From: Bradyrhizobium sp. AZCC 2262
Lineage (GTDB): Bacteria; Pseudomonadota; Alphaproteobacteria; Rhizobiales; Xanthobacteraceae
DNA length: 64,000 bases
Reading direction: 5' to 3'
Assembly (NCBI RefSeq): GCF_036924535.1
Contig: NZ_JAZHRT010000001.1
Span: forward strand, 3,286,001-3,350,000
A model generated the notes under the pieces. The model made no database searches and was not told the origin of the DNA. It worked only from the letters and a program-made list of their open reading frames with translations. Of this stretch, positions 44,566 through 54,262 are shown one piece after another. Every line of letters starts with the position of its first letter. Position 1 is the stretch's first letter. The translations under genes were made by a program, and so were the position numbers.

Positions 44566-46368
44566 ATGAAGATCGAAACGCTCACAGTCGATTTTACCGA
44601 CGAACAGAAGCGCTATCTCGAAGGCTTTACCACCGGCCTGCAGATCAGCCGGGTAGGGCGCGGCCTCGGCGGCGCTGGCGCCGGCAAGACGAATGCCGAA
44701 CCGGCAGGGCCGGATGCCGCGCATATCAGGGCGCAGGACAGGGTTTCGGCTTCCGGCAAGAAGCTCGCCGACCAGGAAAAATTCAAGCGCGACGAGCATC
44801 CATTCGATGCCTATCCACGGCTGAAGCAGCAGGCGCTCGACAATGCGCCGCCGAACCCTGCGGACAATTTCCGCTGGCGCTATTACGGCCTGTTTTATGT
44901 CGCGCCGGCGCAGGATTCCTACATGTGCCGCTTGAGGATCCCGAACGGCATCCTGAAGCACTGGCAGTTTGCCGGCCTGGCTGATCTTGCCGAAAAACTC
45001 TGCGGACCGTTTTGCCACGTCACCACGCGGGCCAATCTGCAGGTGCGCGAGATTCCGCCGAAGCATGCAGTGGCGTTGATCGAGGGCATCCAGGACCTTG
45101 GTCTGTGCTCGCGCGGCACCGGCGCCGACAACATCCGCAACGTCACGGGCACGCCGACGGCCGGGATCGATCCGCAGGAGCTATTGGATACCCGCGAATA
45201 TGCGCGGGAGTGGCACTATCACATCCTCAACGATCGCTCGCTGTACGGGCTGCCGCGCAAGTTCAACGTCGCCTTCGACGGCGCCGGCAAGATCGCGGTG
45301 CTGGAAGATACCAACGACATCGCGTTTTCTGCGGTCGAGGTGAAGGATGGTTTCGGCGCCGAGCCCGGCGTCTGGTTTCGCCTGGGGCTCGGCGGCATCA
45401 CCGGCCACAAGGATTTTGCCAAATATGGCGACATCATCGTCAAGCCGGCCGATGCGACAAAAGTGTCGGATGCCATCGTGCGCATATTCATCGATCTCGG
45501 CGACCGCACCAACCGCAACAAGGCCCGATTGAAATATGTGCTCGACGGGATGGGGCACGACAAATTTCTGACGCTGGTCGAGGAGCGGCTCGGCAAACCC
45601 TTCACCCGCGTGCCGCCGGAAGCGCTCGCTCCGCGGCCGGCGTTCGATCGCATGGCGCATATCGGGGTGCACAGGCAGAAGCAGGAAGGCCTGAACTGGA
45701 TCGGCGTCTCATTGCCGCTCGGAAAAGTCACCTGCGATCAGATGCGCGGGCTGGCCAAGATCGCGCACGATCTCGGCGACGGCGATATCCGCCTGACGGT
45801 CTGGCAGAACCTTCTTATTCCGGGCGTGCGCGACGAGAATGTCGAGCTTGCGGTGGCTGCGATCAGGAAGATCGGGCTCGCGGTCGAGGCCTCGCAAATC
45901 CGGGCCGGCCTGATCGCCTGCACCGGCAATGCCGGCTGCCGGTTTGCCGCCTCGAACACTAAGCGCCACGCCGCCGAGATCGGTGACTGGTGCGAGCCGC
46001 GCGTCAACATCGACACGCCGATCAACATCCACGTCACAGGCTGCCATCATTCCTGCGCGCAGCATTACATCAGCGATATCGGCTTGATCGCGGCGAAAGT
46101 GGATGTCGGCGAGGATGTCGATCCGGTCGAAGGCTATCATCTGTTCACCGGCGGCGGCTTTGGACCGGATGCCGATGTCGGGCAGGAGGTCTATCACGAC
46201 CTCAAGGCGGAAGACGCGCCGCAGACGGTCGAGCGATTGTTGAAAGCCTATCTCGCGCATCGCGTTTCGACCGAAGAAACCTTCCTGACATTTGCGCGCC
46301 GCCATGACGGCGAGACGCTGCGCAAGCTCGCCGACGCCCAAGTCGCTGAAGTTCAGGTGTCCTCATGA
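44566..46368 (+). CDS. siroheme nitrite/sulfite reductase, NirA family
   Basis: 600 aa. Ferredoxin-type nitrite/sulfite reductase fold with two ferredoxin-like half-domains and the siroheme-[4Fe-4S] ligands ACTGNAGCRFA (C-x5-C) and TGCHHSCAQH (C-x3-C). FCHVTTRANLQVRE is the conserved siroheme-binding segment. It reduces nitrite to ammonia or sulfite to sulfide in the cytoplasm. The NasTS genes and nitrogen-type leader favour nitrite; no nitrate reductase is in the window. It overlaps the next gene by four bases, so the two products probably work together. The ATG at 44566 is the best start. Confidence 0.87.
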   Translation: MKIETLTVDFTDEQKRYLEGFTTGLQISRVGRGLGGAGAGKTNAEPAGPDAAHIRAQDRVSASGKKLADQEKFKRDEHPFDAYPRLKQQALDNAPPNPADNFRWRYYGLFYVAPAQDSYMCRLRIPNGILKHWQFAGLADLAEKLCGPFCHVTTRANLQVREIPPKHAVALIEGIQDLGLCSRGTGADNIRNVTGTPTAGIDPQELLDTREYAREWHYHILNDRSLYGLPRKFNVAFDGAGKIAVLEDTNDIAFSAVEVKDGFGAEPGVWFRLGLGGITGHKDFAKYGDIIVKPADATKVSDAIVRIFIDLGDRTNRNKARLKYVLDGMGHDKFLTLVEERLGKPFTRVPPEALAPRPAFDRMAHIGVHRQKQEGLNWIGVSLPLGKVTCDQMRGLAKIAHDLGDGDIRLTVWQNLLIPGVRDENVELAVAAIRKIGLAVEASQIRAGLIACTGNAGCRFAASNTKRHAAEIGDWCEPRVNIDTPINIHVTGCHHSCAQHYISDIGLIAAKVDVGEDVDPVEGYHLFTGGGFGPDADVGQEVYHDLKAEDAPQTVERLLKAYLAHRVSTEETFLTFARRHDGETLRKLADAQVAEVQVSS

Positions 46369-47957
46369 ACCAGATTACGCCCCCGTCAAAGATCGAGATC
46401 ATCCCGTCCAGCGCGCCATTCTCTGAAGCGCAACGCTCGTGGCTGAACGGGTTCTTCGCCGGACTTCTGTCGGATGCGACGCCGCTGTCGGCGGAGCAGG
46501 GCGCGGCCGTCATGCAAGGCGCGGCCGGCGATGACGGCGAGGCGCCGTGGCACGACCAGACCATGCCGATGGCCGATCGCATGAAACTTGCAGAAGGCCG
46601 GCCGCTGCGGCGGCGCATGATGGCGGCGATGGCGCAGCAGGATTGCGGCCAATGCGGCTACGACTGTCATAACTATTCGGAAGCGATCGCGAGCAAGAGC
46701 GAAGCGCGCCTCAATCTCTGCGTCCCCGGCGGCAAGGAAACCGCGCGGATGCTGAAGTCGCTCTATGAGGATATCGACAAGGTGCCGGCCGTGACCTCAT
46801 CGGCGGCCGCGGCCGCGCCGGCTGTGCCTGTGGTGGTAGCGGAGCCGGGTCGATCGCGCGACAACCCGATCGCAGCGACCTTTCTGTCACGCCGCCTCCT
46901 CAACAAGAAGGGTTCGGAAAAGGAAACCTGGCACATCGAGTTCGACCTGTCCGGTTGCGGGCTTGATTATGTCGTCGGCGATTCCTTCGGCATTTTCGCG
47001 CGTAACGATGTCGGGCTGGTCGACCAGATCATCGCACTGCTCGGCGCCTCCCCCACCACCAAGGTCAACGGCAAGACGCTGCGCGAGGTCCTGATCGACG
47101 ATGTCTCGCTGGCGCCGGCGCCGGATTCGCTGTTCGAGCTGATCTCCTTCATCACCGGCGGCGCCACCCGCGAAAAGGCGAGGGCGCTGGCGCAGGGTGA
47201 GGATCCGGATGGCGATGCGGCAACGCTCGACGTGATGGCGGTGCTGCAGAAGTTTTCCGGCGTGCGCCCGCACCCCGAGGCCTTTGTCGAGGCGCTCGAA
47301 CCGCTACAGCCGCGGCTCTATTCGATCTCGTCCTCGCACAACGCGACACCCGGAAAATTGTCGCTGACGGTCGACTGCGTGCGCTACGTGATCAACAAGC
47401 GCAGACGCCTGGGGTTGGCTTCGACCTTCCTCGCCGAGCGCATCAATCCCGGCGATGAGCTGAAGGTCTATGTGCAGAAGGCGCACGGCTTTGCATTGCC
47501 GCAGGATCCCAAAACCCCGATCATCATGATCGGGCCCGGCACCGGCGTGGCGCCGTTCCGCGCCTTCCTGCTCGATCGCCGCGCCACCGGCGCGCCGGGC
47601 AAGAACTGGCTGTTTTTCGGCCATCAGCGCAGCGACTGCGATTTCTTCTATGCCGACGAACTCAATGCCTTGAAGACGTCGGGCCTGCTGACGCGGTTGT
47701 CGCTGGCGTGGTCGCGTGATGGCGACAAGAAGTTCTACGTGCAGGATCGCATGCGCGAGGTCGGCCGCGAATTGTGGACCTGGCTTGCCGAGGGCGCCAG
47801 CATCTACATCTGCGGCGACGCCAAGCGGATGGCCAAGGATGTCGAGCGCGCCCTGGTCGATATCGTTGCCCAGTTCGGCGCCCGAACCACCGACGAGGCC
47901 GTCAATTTTGTCGGTGAACTCAAGAAGAAGGGCCGATTCCAGCAGGACGTTTACTAA
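46365..47957 (+). CDS. CysJ-like FAD/NAD(P)H reductase with N-terminal Fe-S motif, lacking flavodoxin
   Basis: 530 aa. The N terminus (about 1-130) carries QQDCGQCGYDCHNYSEAI and LNLCVPGGKETARM, a CxxCxxxC...C pattern that should bind a [4Fe-4S] cluster. From about 165 the FAD/NADP reductase module of CysJ follows: LQPRLYSISSSHNATPGKLS, MIGPGTGVAPFRAFL, FFGHQRSDCDFFY and YICGDAKRMAKDVERALVDI, ending KKKGRFQQDVY. The FMN-flavodoxin domain of normal CysJ is missing; the Fe-S domain may replace it as electron relay to the NirA-family partner encoded just upstream. Confidence 0.88.
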   Translation: MNQITPPSKIEIIPSSAPFSEAQRSWLNGFFAGLLSDATPLSAEQGAAVMQGAAGDDGEAPWHDQTMPMADRMKLAEGRPLRRRMMAAMAQQDCGQCGYDCHNYSEAIASKSEARLNLCVPGGKETARMLKSLYEDIDKVPAVTSSAAAAAPAVPVVVAEPGRSRDNPIAATFLSRRLLNKKGSEKETWHIEFDLSGCGLDYVVGDSFGIFARNDVGLVDQIIALLGASPTTKVNGKTLREVLIDDVSLAPAPDSLFELISFITGGATREKARALAQGEDPDGDAATLDVMAVLQKFSGVRPHPEAFVEALEPLQPRLYSISSSHNATPGKLSLTVDCVRYVINKRRRLGLASTFLAERINPGDELKVYVQKAHGFALPQDPKTPIIMIGPGTGVAPFRAFLLDRRATGAPGKNWLFFGHQRSDCDFFYADELNALKTSGLLTRLSLAWSRDGDKKFYVQDRMREVGRELWTWLAEGASIYICGDAKRMAKDVERALVDIVAQFGARTTDEAVNFVGELKKKGRFQQDVY

Positions 47958-48137
47958 TTCCGGGTTCCAACCAGCTCAAATCGACCCGAATAAAATTCTT
48001 GGTCTGGTCAGGAGAAGGGGAATTTTCCTCTCGAAACCGTGTGCGCCGGAGCGCCCATATCACTATTTCGGCGGATATCTTGAATCCGGACGCAAACGAT
48101 ATTCCATATGCAGCCCATGCCGCGTTGGAGATCGATC

Positions 48138-48290
48138 ATGCGCGAACTATCGGCGGAAGCCCGCCTGCACCTATACGCACGCTCGGTGTCCCGCCGTTCC
48201 GGGACCGGCCTGCATACCGCTGCGCTCTACAGTGCGTTTGCGCTCATTGCCGCCATCGTGTTCGGCACACTCTCGGTTCACCCGTTCTGA
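48138..48290 (+). CDS. small membrane protein, function unknown
   Basis: 50 aa, ATG at 48138 with GGAG eight nt upstream. Basic N terminus (RELSAEARLHLYARSVSRRS) and one membrane helix (ALYSAFALIAAIVFGTLSV). Such short single-pass proteins are frequent in Bradyrhizobium. It lies between the CysJ-like gene and a convergent amidohydrolase. Confidence 0.55.
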   Translation: MRELSAEARLHLYARSVSRRSGTGLHTAALYSAFALIAAIVFGTLSVHPF

Positions 48291-48329
48291 AATTTTACCT
48301 CGGACGAGCAGGCCCGGCTTAACGGGCCC

Positions 48330-49691
48330 TCACTTGGTCAGAGTGTTCTTGTAGATCTTGCCGTCCTTCATGATGACCTTGAAGTTGTTGGCGGGGTCGG
48401 CAATCAGGTTGATGTTGTCCAACGGATTTCCGTCGACAAGCAGCAAATCCGCAAGCGCCCCTTGTTCCACGACGCCGAGCTTGCCCGGATAGGGATTGCG
48501 CTTTCCGGACAGCGCCAGCAGTTCGGCGTTGGTGGATGTCGCCATGGCCAGCGCTTCGGCGGGGGTGTACCAGCGGACAAGCGAGGCCAGAATTGCCCCT
48601 TGTTGCTGCGCCAGCGCGCGGGAGAACAGCACATCGGTGCCCCACGCCGTCTTGATCTTGTACTTCTTCGCCAGTTCGTAGGTCCTGGCGATGCCGGGCC
48701 AGACCTCATCCGCCTTGGCTCGCTGGACGGAGCCCACCGGAAAGCCCAGCCTCAAGTCCTCGGGGAGCGGCTGCAGGCTCAGCCAAACACCTTTCTCGGC
48801 GATCAGTTTGGCGGTGGCTTCATCCATCAGGAAGCCGTGCTCGATACACTTCACGCCGGCTGCAATGGCTCCCCGGATCGCAGCCGAGGTAAAGGCATGT
48901 GCGGCGACGTACGTGCCCCAATTCTCGGCCGCTTCTACCGCGGCGCGCAGTTCGGGCTCGGTGAAGGTGGTCACGTCGATCGGACTGAAGGGTGACGACA
49001 CTCCGCCGCCCGCCGTCAGCTTGACTTGGGAGGCGCCCTGCATGAGCTGTTCGCGCGTACGCACGCGCACCTCGTCGGGACTGTCCGCAACTATGGAGCC
49101 ACCGACCTGCTCCATGCGGGTGAGCATGCCGCCGATCGTGCGCGGCAAGTCGGTTAACTGACGGAAGTCTCCGTGCCCGCTGGTGATCGTGATTATGGCG
49201 CCGGACGGATAGATGCGCGGGCCCTTGACGATGCCCTCATCGATGGCGTGCTTGAGACCGAACACCGGCCCACCGACGTCGCGAACAGTGGTGAATCCGC
49301 GCATCAGGGTGTCCGTCGCTTCGTCGCCTGCCATGAGATTGTTGTAACCGACATCACCGAACGCCTGCGCCGGCGTCGCCCGCGCCAGCATTGCGTGCCA
49401 ATGATTGTCGATCAGGCCGGGCATCAGGGTGCGGCCGCCTCCATCGACGATCGTGGTGGTCGCGCTTCGATCGACCGAAATCGGCGTCCGGGAAATTGTT
49501 TCGATCAGGTTGCCTCGAACCAACACATTGGTTGGTTCCGACAACGATGTGCCCTTGCCGTCGAATACCCTGACATTGTTGAACAGCGTTACCGCGCCGC
49601 TGGCTTGCTGGGCTTGCGCTGCACTTGCTGAAAAAATCAGTGCACAGACTGCTGTCGCCGATATCAATCCGCGAAGATGCATGGAGACCAT
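48330..49691 (-). CDS. secreted amidohydrolase (metal-dependent, imidazolonepropionase/prolidase-like)
   Basis: 453 aa with signal peptide (LRGLISATAVCALIFSASAA, then QAQ). The ATG at 49691 has GGAGGG seven nt upstream. Metal-site landmarks of the amidohydrolase superfamily: LMPGLIDNHWHAM (HxH), QVKLTAGGG (Lys ligand), VAAHAF, CIEHGF, and WGTDVLF (final Asp). Members often hydrolyse Xaa-Pro or cyclic amides in the periplasm. The nearby pxp operon handles 5-oxoproline, so a link to cyclic-amide turnover is possible but unproven. Confidence 0.88.
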   Translation of the reverse strand: MVSMHLRGLISATAVCALIFSASAAQAQQASGAVTLFNNVRVFDGKGTSLSEPTNVLVRGNLIETISRTPISVDRSATTTIVDGGGRTLMPGLIDNHWHAMLARATPAQAFGDVGYNNLMAGDEATDTLMRGFTTVRDVGGPVFGLKHAIDEGIVKGPRIYPSGAIITITSGHGDFRQLTDLPRTIGGMLTRMEQVGGSIVADSPDEVRVRTREQLMQGASQVKLTAGGGVSSPFSPIDVTTFTEPELRAAVEAAENWGTYVAAHAFTSAAIRGAIAAGVKCIEHGFLMDEATAKLIAEKGVWLSLQPLPEDLRLGFPVGSVQRAKADEVWPGIARTYELAKKYKIKTAWGTDVLFSRALAQQQGAILASLVRWYTPAEALAMATSTNAELLALSGKRNPYPGKLGVVEQGALADLLLVDGNPLDNINLIADPANNFKVIMKDGKIYKNTLTK

Positions 49692-49825
49692 TTTAACCCT
49701 CCAAGGAAGCCGGCTAGTCCAAGGGAGCAGATAATGATATCTTCCCCCTTTGGTTGCGCCAACAAGTTATTGAAGGGCTTAAGGCGCCGAAGCGGAAGTC
49801 CGGCCGGGCTTTTGGACTTGCGTAT

Positions 49826-50599
49826 TCATGCCGGCTTCACTTTGAACGGCGCGACGTCGATCCCGGCATTCTTCAACGCCTGCCTGACCCCACGTCCGAT
49901 CTCGACTGCACCCGGCGTATCGCCGTGAATGCAAACGGTATCGGTGCGCATCTTGATCACCTTGCCGGTGACCGACACCACCGCGCCGTCCTGCACCATC
50001 CGCACCACGCGGTCGGCGATTTCTTTCGCATCGTGCAGCACCGCGCCGGGCTTCTTGCGCGACACCAGCGAGCCATTGTCTTCGTAGGCGCGGTCGGCAA
50101 ACACCTCGTGCACCATCGGCAGGTCGGCGGCTTCGCCGGCCTGTACCAGCTTTGAATTGGCGAGCACCACGAAGATCAGGTTGGGATCGACGGCCTTGAT
50201 GCCGTTCGCGATGGCCTTCGCGGTCATGTCGTCCTCACAGGCGACGTTGGAGATGGCGCCATGCGCCTTGACATGTGTGACTTTGTAACCCGCCGCGGTA
50301 GCGATCGCCTGCAGGGCGCCGATCTGGTAGGCGATCAGGTTCTCGATCTCCGATGATTTCAGGCCCGGCATCGGCCGCCGTCCAAAACCGTGCAGGTCGC
50401 GATAGCCGGGATGCGCGCCGACGCTGACGCCGCGCGCCTTCGCAAGCTCAACGGTATGGCGCATGATGTCGGCGTCGCCGGCGTGAAAGCCGCAGGCGAC
50501 GTTCACCGACGTCGCCAGTTCGATCATCGCGGCGTCATTGCCCATTTCCCACGCGCCAAATCCTTCGCCGAGATCGCAATTGAGGTCGATGGTTGTCAT
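49826..50599 (-). CDS. pxpA: 5-oxoprolinase subunit PxpA (LamB/YcsF family)
   Basis: 257 aa. Begins with [17 protein letters not shown] and contains [36 protein letters not shown] and [18 protein letters not shown], all conserved in PxpA. With PxpB and PxpC it forms the ATP-dependent 5-oxoprolinase that opens pyroglutamate to glutamate, a damage-control function. Last gene of the minus-strand operon pxpB-pxpC-pxpA; 35 bp separate it from pxpC. Confidence 0.95.
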   Translation of the reverse strand: MTTIDLNCDLGEGFGAWEMGNDAAMIELATSVNVACGFHAGDADIMRHTVELAKARGVSVGAHPGYRDLHGFGRRPMPGLKSSEIENLIAYQIGALQAIATAAGYKVTHVKAHGAISNVACEDDMTAKAIANGIKAVDPNLIFVVLANSKLVQAGEAADLPMVHEVFADRAYEDNGSLVSRKKPGAVLHDAKEIADRVVRMVQDGAVVSVTGKVIKMRTDTVCIHGDTPGAVEIGRGVRQALKNAGIDVAPFKVKPA

Positions 50600-50634
50600 G
50601 TTGCTGGTCCGCTTCTGGTGAGTGGATTGGTTGA

Positions 50635-51690
50635 TCAGTCCGGGCCTGCTATGTCGGCCAGAGTGACTGCGTGCCAGGTTCCGGCATCGACGGCGCTGAC
50701 GGCGTGGCCCGCGACATTGGCATCGTGCAGCGCATCGATGTTGAGATCAACGTTTTCGATCGATCGCAGCCGCTCGGGCAGGGTGCGGAGCAACTCGGCA
50801 AATTTGCGTGCTTCCACCTGCGCTTCCGCCATACTGACGGCCCGAAAGCGAAACGCGCGCCCGGCGGGGATTTGCGCGAACCGTCCGAAGTCGGCCGAAA
50901 TCACGGTCGCGATCTTGGGATAGCCGCCGCTGGTGCCGCGGTCAGGCATCAGCACGATCGGCTGGCCATTGCCGGGCACCTGCAGGCTGCCATTCACCGC
51001 GCCGTCGGAAACGATGTTGTGGCCGTGGAGATGCCTCAGCACCGGGCCTTCGAGCCGGTAGCCCATGCGGTCGCTGGTCGCGGAGATCTTCCATTCGCTG
51101 TCGACAAACAGCTTCTTGGTCTCATCTGCGAATTCGTCATCCTGCGGACCCCAGACGACGCGGATCGGCGCATCGGTCACAGCCGGCAGCTCGATCCGCT
51201 GCTCCGGCGCGCCGCTTGCCGCCTTCGTCTGTAGTTCGTCGCCGGCCTGCAGCGGGCGCGGATAGGGGCTGCCGAGGCCGGCGCGAGCGTTGACGGCGAG
51301 GCTGCCGAACATCGGCTCGCCGGCGATGCCGCCTTCGATCGCGAGATAGCTGAACGAGCCGCCGCGGGCAAAGCCGAGCGTCAGGGTCTCGCCGTCGGCA
51401 AGCGTTGCGGAAGTATCCGACGCCACGGAGCGGCCGGCGATATCCGCGTTGCGCGGGGCTCCCGCCAGCGCGATGCGCACCGCGCCGCCGCGTGCGGTGA
51501 ATTTTGCCCCGAACGGACCGACCTCGACGGCGGCCGCGAACGGCTCATTGCCGGCCAGCGCATTCGCGGCCGCCAGCGCCAGCCGATCCATCGCGCCGCT
51601 TGGCACGAGGCCGTAACGCTGGGCGCCGGGACGTCCGCCGTCCTGGATCGAGCTTGCCGGGCCGATCGATGCAATGACGAGCTTGCTCAT
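50635..51690 (-). CDS. pxpC: 5-oxoprolinase subunit PxpC (biotin-dependent carboxyltransferase fold)
   Basis: 351 aa. Family segments: [20 protein letters not shown] at the N terminus, [57 protein letters not shown] and [15 protein letters not shown]. This KipA/YbgK-type protein is the third subunit of the 5-oxoprolinase. It overlaps pxpB by four bases. Confidence 0.94.
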   Translation of the reverse strand: MSKLVIASIGPASSIQDGGRPGAQRYGLVPSGAMDRLALAAANALAGNEPFAAAVEVGPFGAKFTARGGAVRIALAGAPRNADIAGRSVASDTSATLADGETLTLGFARGGSFSYLAIEGGIAGEPMFGSLAVNARAGLGSPYPRPLQAGDELQTKAASGAPEQRIELPAVTDAPIRVVWGPQDDEFADETKKLFVDSEWKISATSDRMGYRLEGPVLRHLHGHNIVSDGAVNGSLQVPGNGQPIVLMPDRGTSGGYPKIATVISADFGRFAQIPAGRAFRFRAVSMAEAQVEARKFAELLRTLPERLRSIENVDLNIDALHDANVAGHAVSAVDAGTWHAVTLADIAGPD

Positions 51691-52418
51691 GAGGCGATCC
51701 GCTCGGCAATGAATTCGCCGGCTTCGGCGGCGCGGTCCTGCTCCGCGAAGGTTTTGGCATCAACTGACACAAAGGTGACGTTGTCGCCTGGCTCCAGCAG
51801 GAAGATCGGATTGCGATGAAGCTGGTAGGTGCGGACCGCGGTCTGTCCCAGGAGATGCCAGCCGCTCGGGCCGGCGAGGCATTGCACGCCGGTCTGTACG
51901 CCACCGATCGAGATGGTTCCGGCCGGCGTCAGCAAGCGCGGGTTCTGCCGCCGTGGCATGTGCAGGGAATCCGCAAGCCCGCTGAGATAGGACCAGCCGG
52001 GCGTAAAGCCGATCATGGCGACCCGGTAGTCGCCGGCGACGTGCCGCGCCACGATCTCGTCGGGCGTGGTGTTGAGGGTTTTTGCGACGTCCTCGAGATC
52101 GATGCCATGCTCGCCGCCATAAACCACCGGAATGCGCCAGCGCCGGGTGGCCGTCGCCGCCGGGGCGGGACGTTGCGCCAGCGTGAGAATTTTCTCACCG
52201 AGCTTTTCGAAATCGATCAGTACGGGATCGTAATGCACCAGCAGCGAGCGATAGGTCGGCACCGTCTCGGTGACGCCCGTAACCGGCTCAGCAGCCATCG
52301 CGCGGTCGAGCGCCAATACGCGCCGGTTGGCGGCATCGTCGATGTTGCGGCTGAATTCCACCGTGATGGCGCTGTCGCCACTCGGCAAAAGGCGGGGCGG
52401 GGGAAGCGTCGCGGCCAT
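51687..52418 (-). CDS. pxpB: 5-oxoprolinase subunit PxpB (KipI family)
   Basis: 243 aa. KipI/YbgJ features: LLPSGDSAITVEFSRNIDDA near the start, HYDPVLIDFEKLGEKIL, MIGFTPGWSYLSGLADSLHM and VGGVQTGVQ-like GGVQTGVQCLAGPSGWHLLG. First gene of the operon; 35-fold context with pxpC and pxpA leaves little doubt. Divergent from the RraA-like gene across about 230 bp, where the operon promoter should lie. Confidence 0.94.
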   Translation of the reverse strand: MAATLPPPRLLPSGDSAITVEFSRNIDDAANRRVLALDRAMAAEPVTGVTETVPTYRSLLVHYDPVLIDFEKLGEKILTLAQRPAPAATATRRWRIPVVYGGEHGIDLEDVAKTLNTTPDEIVARHVAGDYRVAMIGFTPGWSYLSGLADSLHMPRRQNPRLLTPAGTISIGGVQTGVQCLAGPSGWHLLGQTAVRTYQLHRNPIFLLEPGDNVTFVSVDAKTFAEQDRAAEAGEFIAERIAS

Positions 52419-52644
52419 GGCCTGTAAACTGTCTCGCGGCTCTCGTGCTCACTCAACCTGTAGCGTGTTTTGGGCGCGAGTGGAATTCGCTTGGCGCGAA
52501 ATCAGCCAGTAAGTTCAATAAATTAATCTGCATGTCGATGATAAGATGTTGTGATCGCGCTTCTTTCCGCGGGCCCTTGACGTGACATCCGCGCTTCGCA
52601 AGATGCGCTACCTTTCATCCATCCCTCCGGAGCCTGCTTTCCAG

Positions 52645-53343
52645 ATGTCCCTGTCCCCCGAAGCCCTCGCAACCCTCTCCGGCGTGTCCACCGCCACCAT
52701 CACCACCGTTCTGTTGAAGAAGGGCCTGCGAAATGTCTGGATGCGCGGCACCAAGCCGCTGCGGCCGGGGCAGCCGCGGCTGGTCGGACCGGCCTTTACG
52801 CTGCGTTTCGTGCCCGCGCGCGAGGATCTGGCGACGCCGGAGTCCTGGTCGTCGCCGATTTCCACCCGCACCGCGATTGAAGCGATGCCGAAGGGCTGCA
52901 TCGCCGTGGTCGACGCCATGGGCGTCGCCGACGCCGGCATTTTTGGCGACATTCTCTGCGCTCGCATGGTCAAGCGCGGCGTTGCGGCGCTGATCACCGA
53001 TGGCGTCGTGCGCGACGTCGAAGGCGTGCTCGGCACCAATTTGCCGGTGTGGTGCGACGGCTTCGCGGCGCCGCCTTCGGTTGCTGGATTGACCTTCGTC
53101 GGCTGGGGCGAGCCGATCGGCTGCGGCGGGGTCGCGGTATTTCCGAACGACATCGTGGTTGCCGATCAGGACGGCGCCGTGCTGATCCCGCAGGCACTGC
53201 TCGATCATGTGCTGGCCGAAGGGCCGGAGCAGGAGCGGATGGAAGCCTGGATCGTCAACGAGGTGAACAATGGCGCGGCGTTGCCCGGCCTCTATCCGAT
53301 GAACGCCGAGACCAAGGCGCGCTACGCGGCCAGCAAGAAATAA
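52645..53343 (+). CDS. RraA family protein (4-hydroxy-4-methyl-2-oxoglutarate aldolase-like)
   Basis: 232 aa from the ATG at 52645; the frame opens at 52582. RraA fold: VSTATITTVLLKKGL, GPAFTLRFVPAREDL, AVVDAMGVADAGIFGDILC, GVAALITDGVVRDVEGV with the metal-site RD, and NDIVVADQDGAVLIPQ. Family members are class II pyruvate aldolases or oxaloacetate decarboxylases; the original RraA role as an RNase E inhibitor is separate. A cupin gene follows after 24 bp and is probably co-transcribed, suggesting a small catabolic unit. Confidence 0.85.
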   Translation: MSLSPEALATLSGVSTATITTVLLKKGLRNVWMRGTKPLRPGQPRLVGPAFTLRFVPAREDLATPESWSSPISTRTAIEAMPKGCIAVVDAMGVADAGIFGDILCARMVKRGVAALITDGVVRDVEGVLGTNLPVWCDGFAAPPSVAGLTFVGWGEPIGCGGVAVFPNDIVVADQDGAVLIPQALLDHVLAEGPEQERMEAWIVNEVNNGAALPGLYPMNAETKARYAASKK

Positions 53344-53367
53344 CCTCAGAAAAAGGGAGACAACTCC

Positions 53368-53772
53368 ATGGAAATCCATCTCGCGGGCTCCCGGCCGACG
53401 CGCCGGGCACCATCTGAATATTTTACCGGCACGGTGCTGCAGGATCCGATCATCCAGACCGAGGCGCCGGCACGGCTGGCCTCGACGCGCGTCTCCTTTG
53501 AACCGGGTGCGCGCACGGCCTGGCACACCCATCCGCTGGGCCAGACGCTCTATGTCATTTCAGGTGTCGGACGGGTGCAGGCCAAAGGCGGACCGATCAG
53601 GGAAATTCGCCCCGGTGATGTCGTCTGGATTCCGCCCGGTGAAAAGCACTGGCATGGCGCTTCGCCGACCAACGCCATGACTCACATTGCCATGCAGGAA
53701 GCGCTCGACGGCAGCTACGTCACCTGGATGGAGCATGTGATCGACGCGGAGTATTCGGCGAAGCTCGGTTAG
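53368..53772 (+). CDS. cupin-domain protein (CarO/mandelonitrile lyase-like)
   Basis: 134 aa. Cupin motif 1 is GARTAWHTHPLGQTLYVISG (two His), motif 2 is GDVVWIPPGEKHWHGASP. N-terminal EYFTGTVLQDPIIQ is typical of carboxymuconolactone-associated or (R)-mandelonitrile lyase-like cupins. A GGGAG precedes the ATG. Downstream of the RraA-like gene. Stop overlaps by four bases the stop of the convergent secreted protein. Confidence 0.87.
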   Translation: MEIHLAGSRPTRRAPSEYFTGTVLQDPIIQTEAPARLASTRVSFEPGARTAWHTHPLGQTLYVISGVGRVQAKGGPIREIRPGDVVWIPPGEKHWHGASPTNAMTHIAMQEALDGSYVTWMEHVIDAEYSAKLG

Positions 53773-54122
53773 TTTCGCTGCGCCGTCCAGGTACCCGAGC
53801 AAAGGGCGGCACGCCAGGTGCCCGAGCCCGAGGTACCTGAGAGGCGGCCTGTGCCGACCGCACGCTTCATGCCGCTTGCAAGCGTTACGCTGATATTGCC
53901 GGCGTCGGCGACGCGGCCCGATGCCGTCACAGTCGCGCTGTTCGAGGCGACCTGGCCGTTGTTGATTCCGATCGAGACCGACGCGCCGCTGCTGCAGGCG
54001 GCGTTCGACGAGGTGATCTGCACATTCCAGTCACCGTCGAACGTCGCGGCTGCGGATGGTGTCGCAAAGCCCAGTGCGGCAAGCAGCGAAGCGGCGACCA
54101 GAGATTTCCGAGACGTTATCAT
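53769..54122 (-). CDS. secreted protein of unknown function
   Basis: 117 aa from the ATG at 54122, with AAAGGGG upstream. Signal peptide TSRKSLVAASLLAALGFA, then TPSAAA. The mature part starts TFDGDWNVQITSSNAACSSG and has Gly/Ser/Thr-rich beta-type repeats, ending GSGTWRAALCSGTWTAQRN. Similar short secreted proteins are common in Bradyrhizobium. Convergent with the cupin gene. Confidence 0.7.
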   Translation of the reverse strand: MITSRKSLVAASLLAALGFATPSAAATFDGDWNVQITSSNAACSSGASVSIGINNGQVASNSATVTASGRVADAGNISVTLASGMKRAVGTGRLSGTSGSGTWRAALCSGTWTAQRN

Positions 54123-54210
54123 GACGTGCCCCTTTGGTTTGGACACGATCAGGGTCTCATAACGGTTCCGCGAAGACTGTGACTGTCATCACCCGTCAGG
54201 GCGCAGTGAA

Positions 54211-54234
54211 AAGCCCCGCGTTGCGGCGGGGCTT
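54211..54234 (-). terminator. rho-independent terminator for the DUF2147 gene
   Basis: AAGCCCCGC 54211-54219 pairs with GCGGGGCTT 54226-54234; read on the minus strand the stem is followed by TTTC. It lies 29 bp after the stop of the gene ending at 54263. Confidence 0.75.
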
Positions 54235-54262
54235 TGGTTGAATGCGCAGCAGTGCTTGCCGG

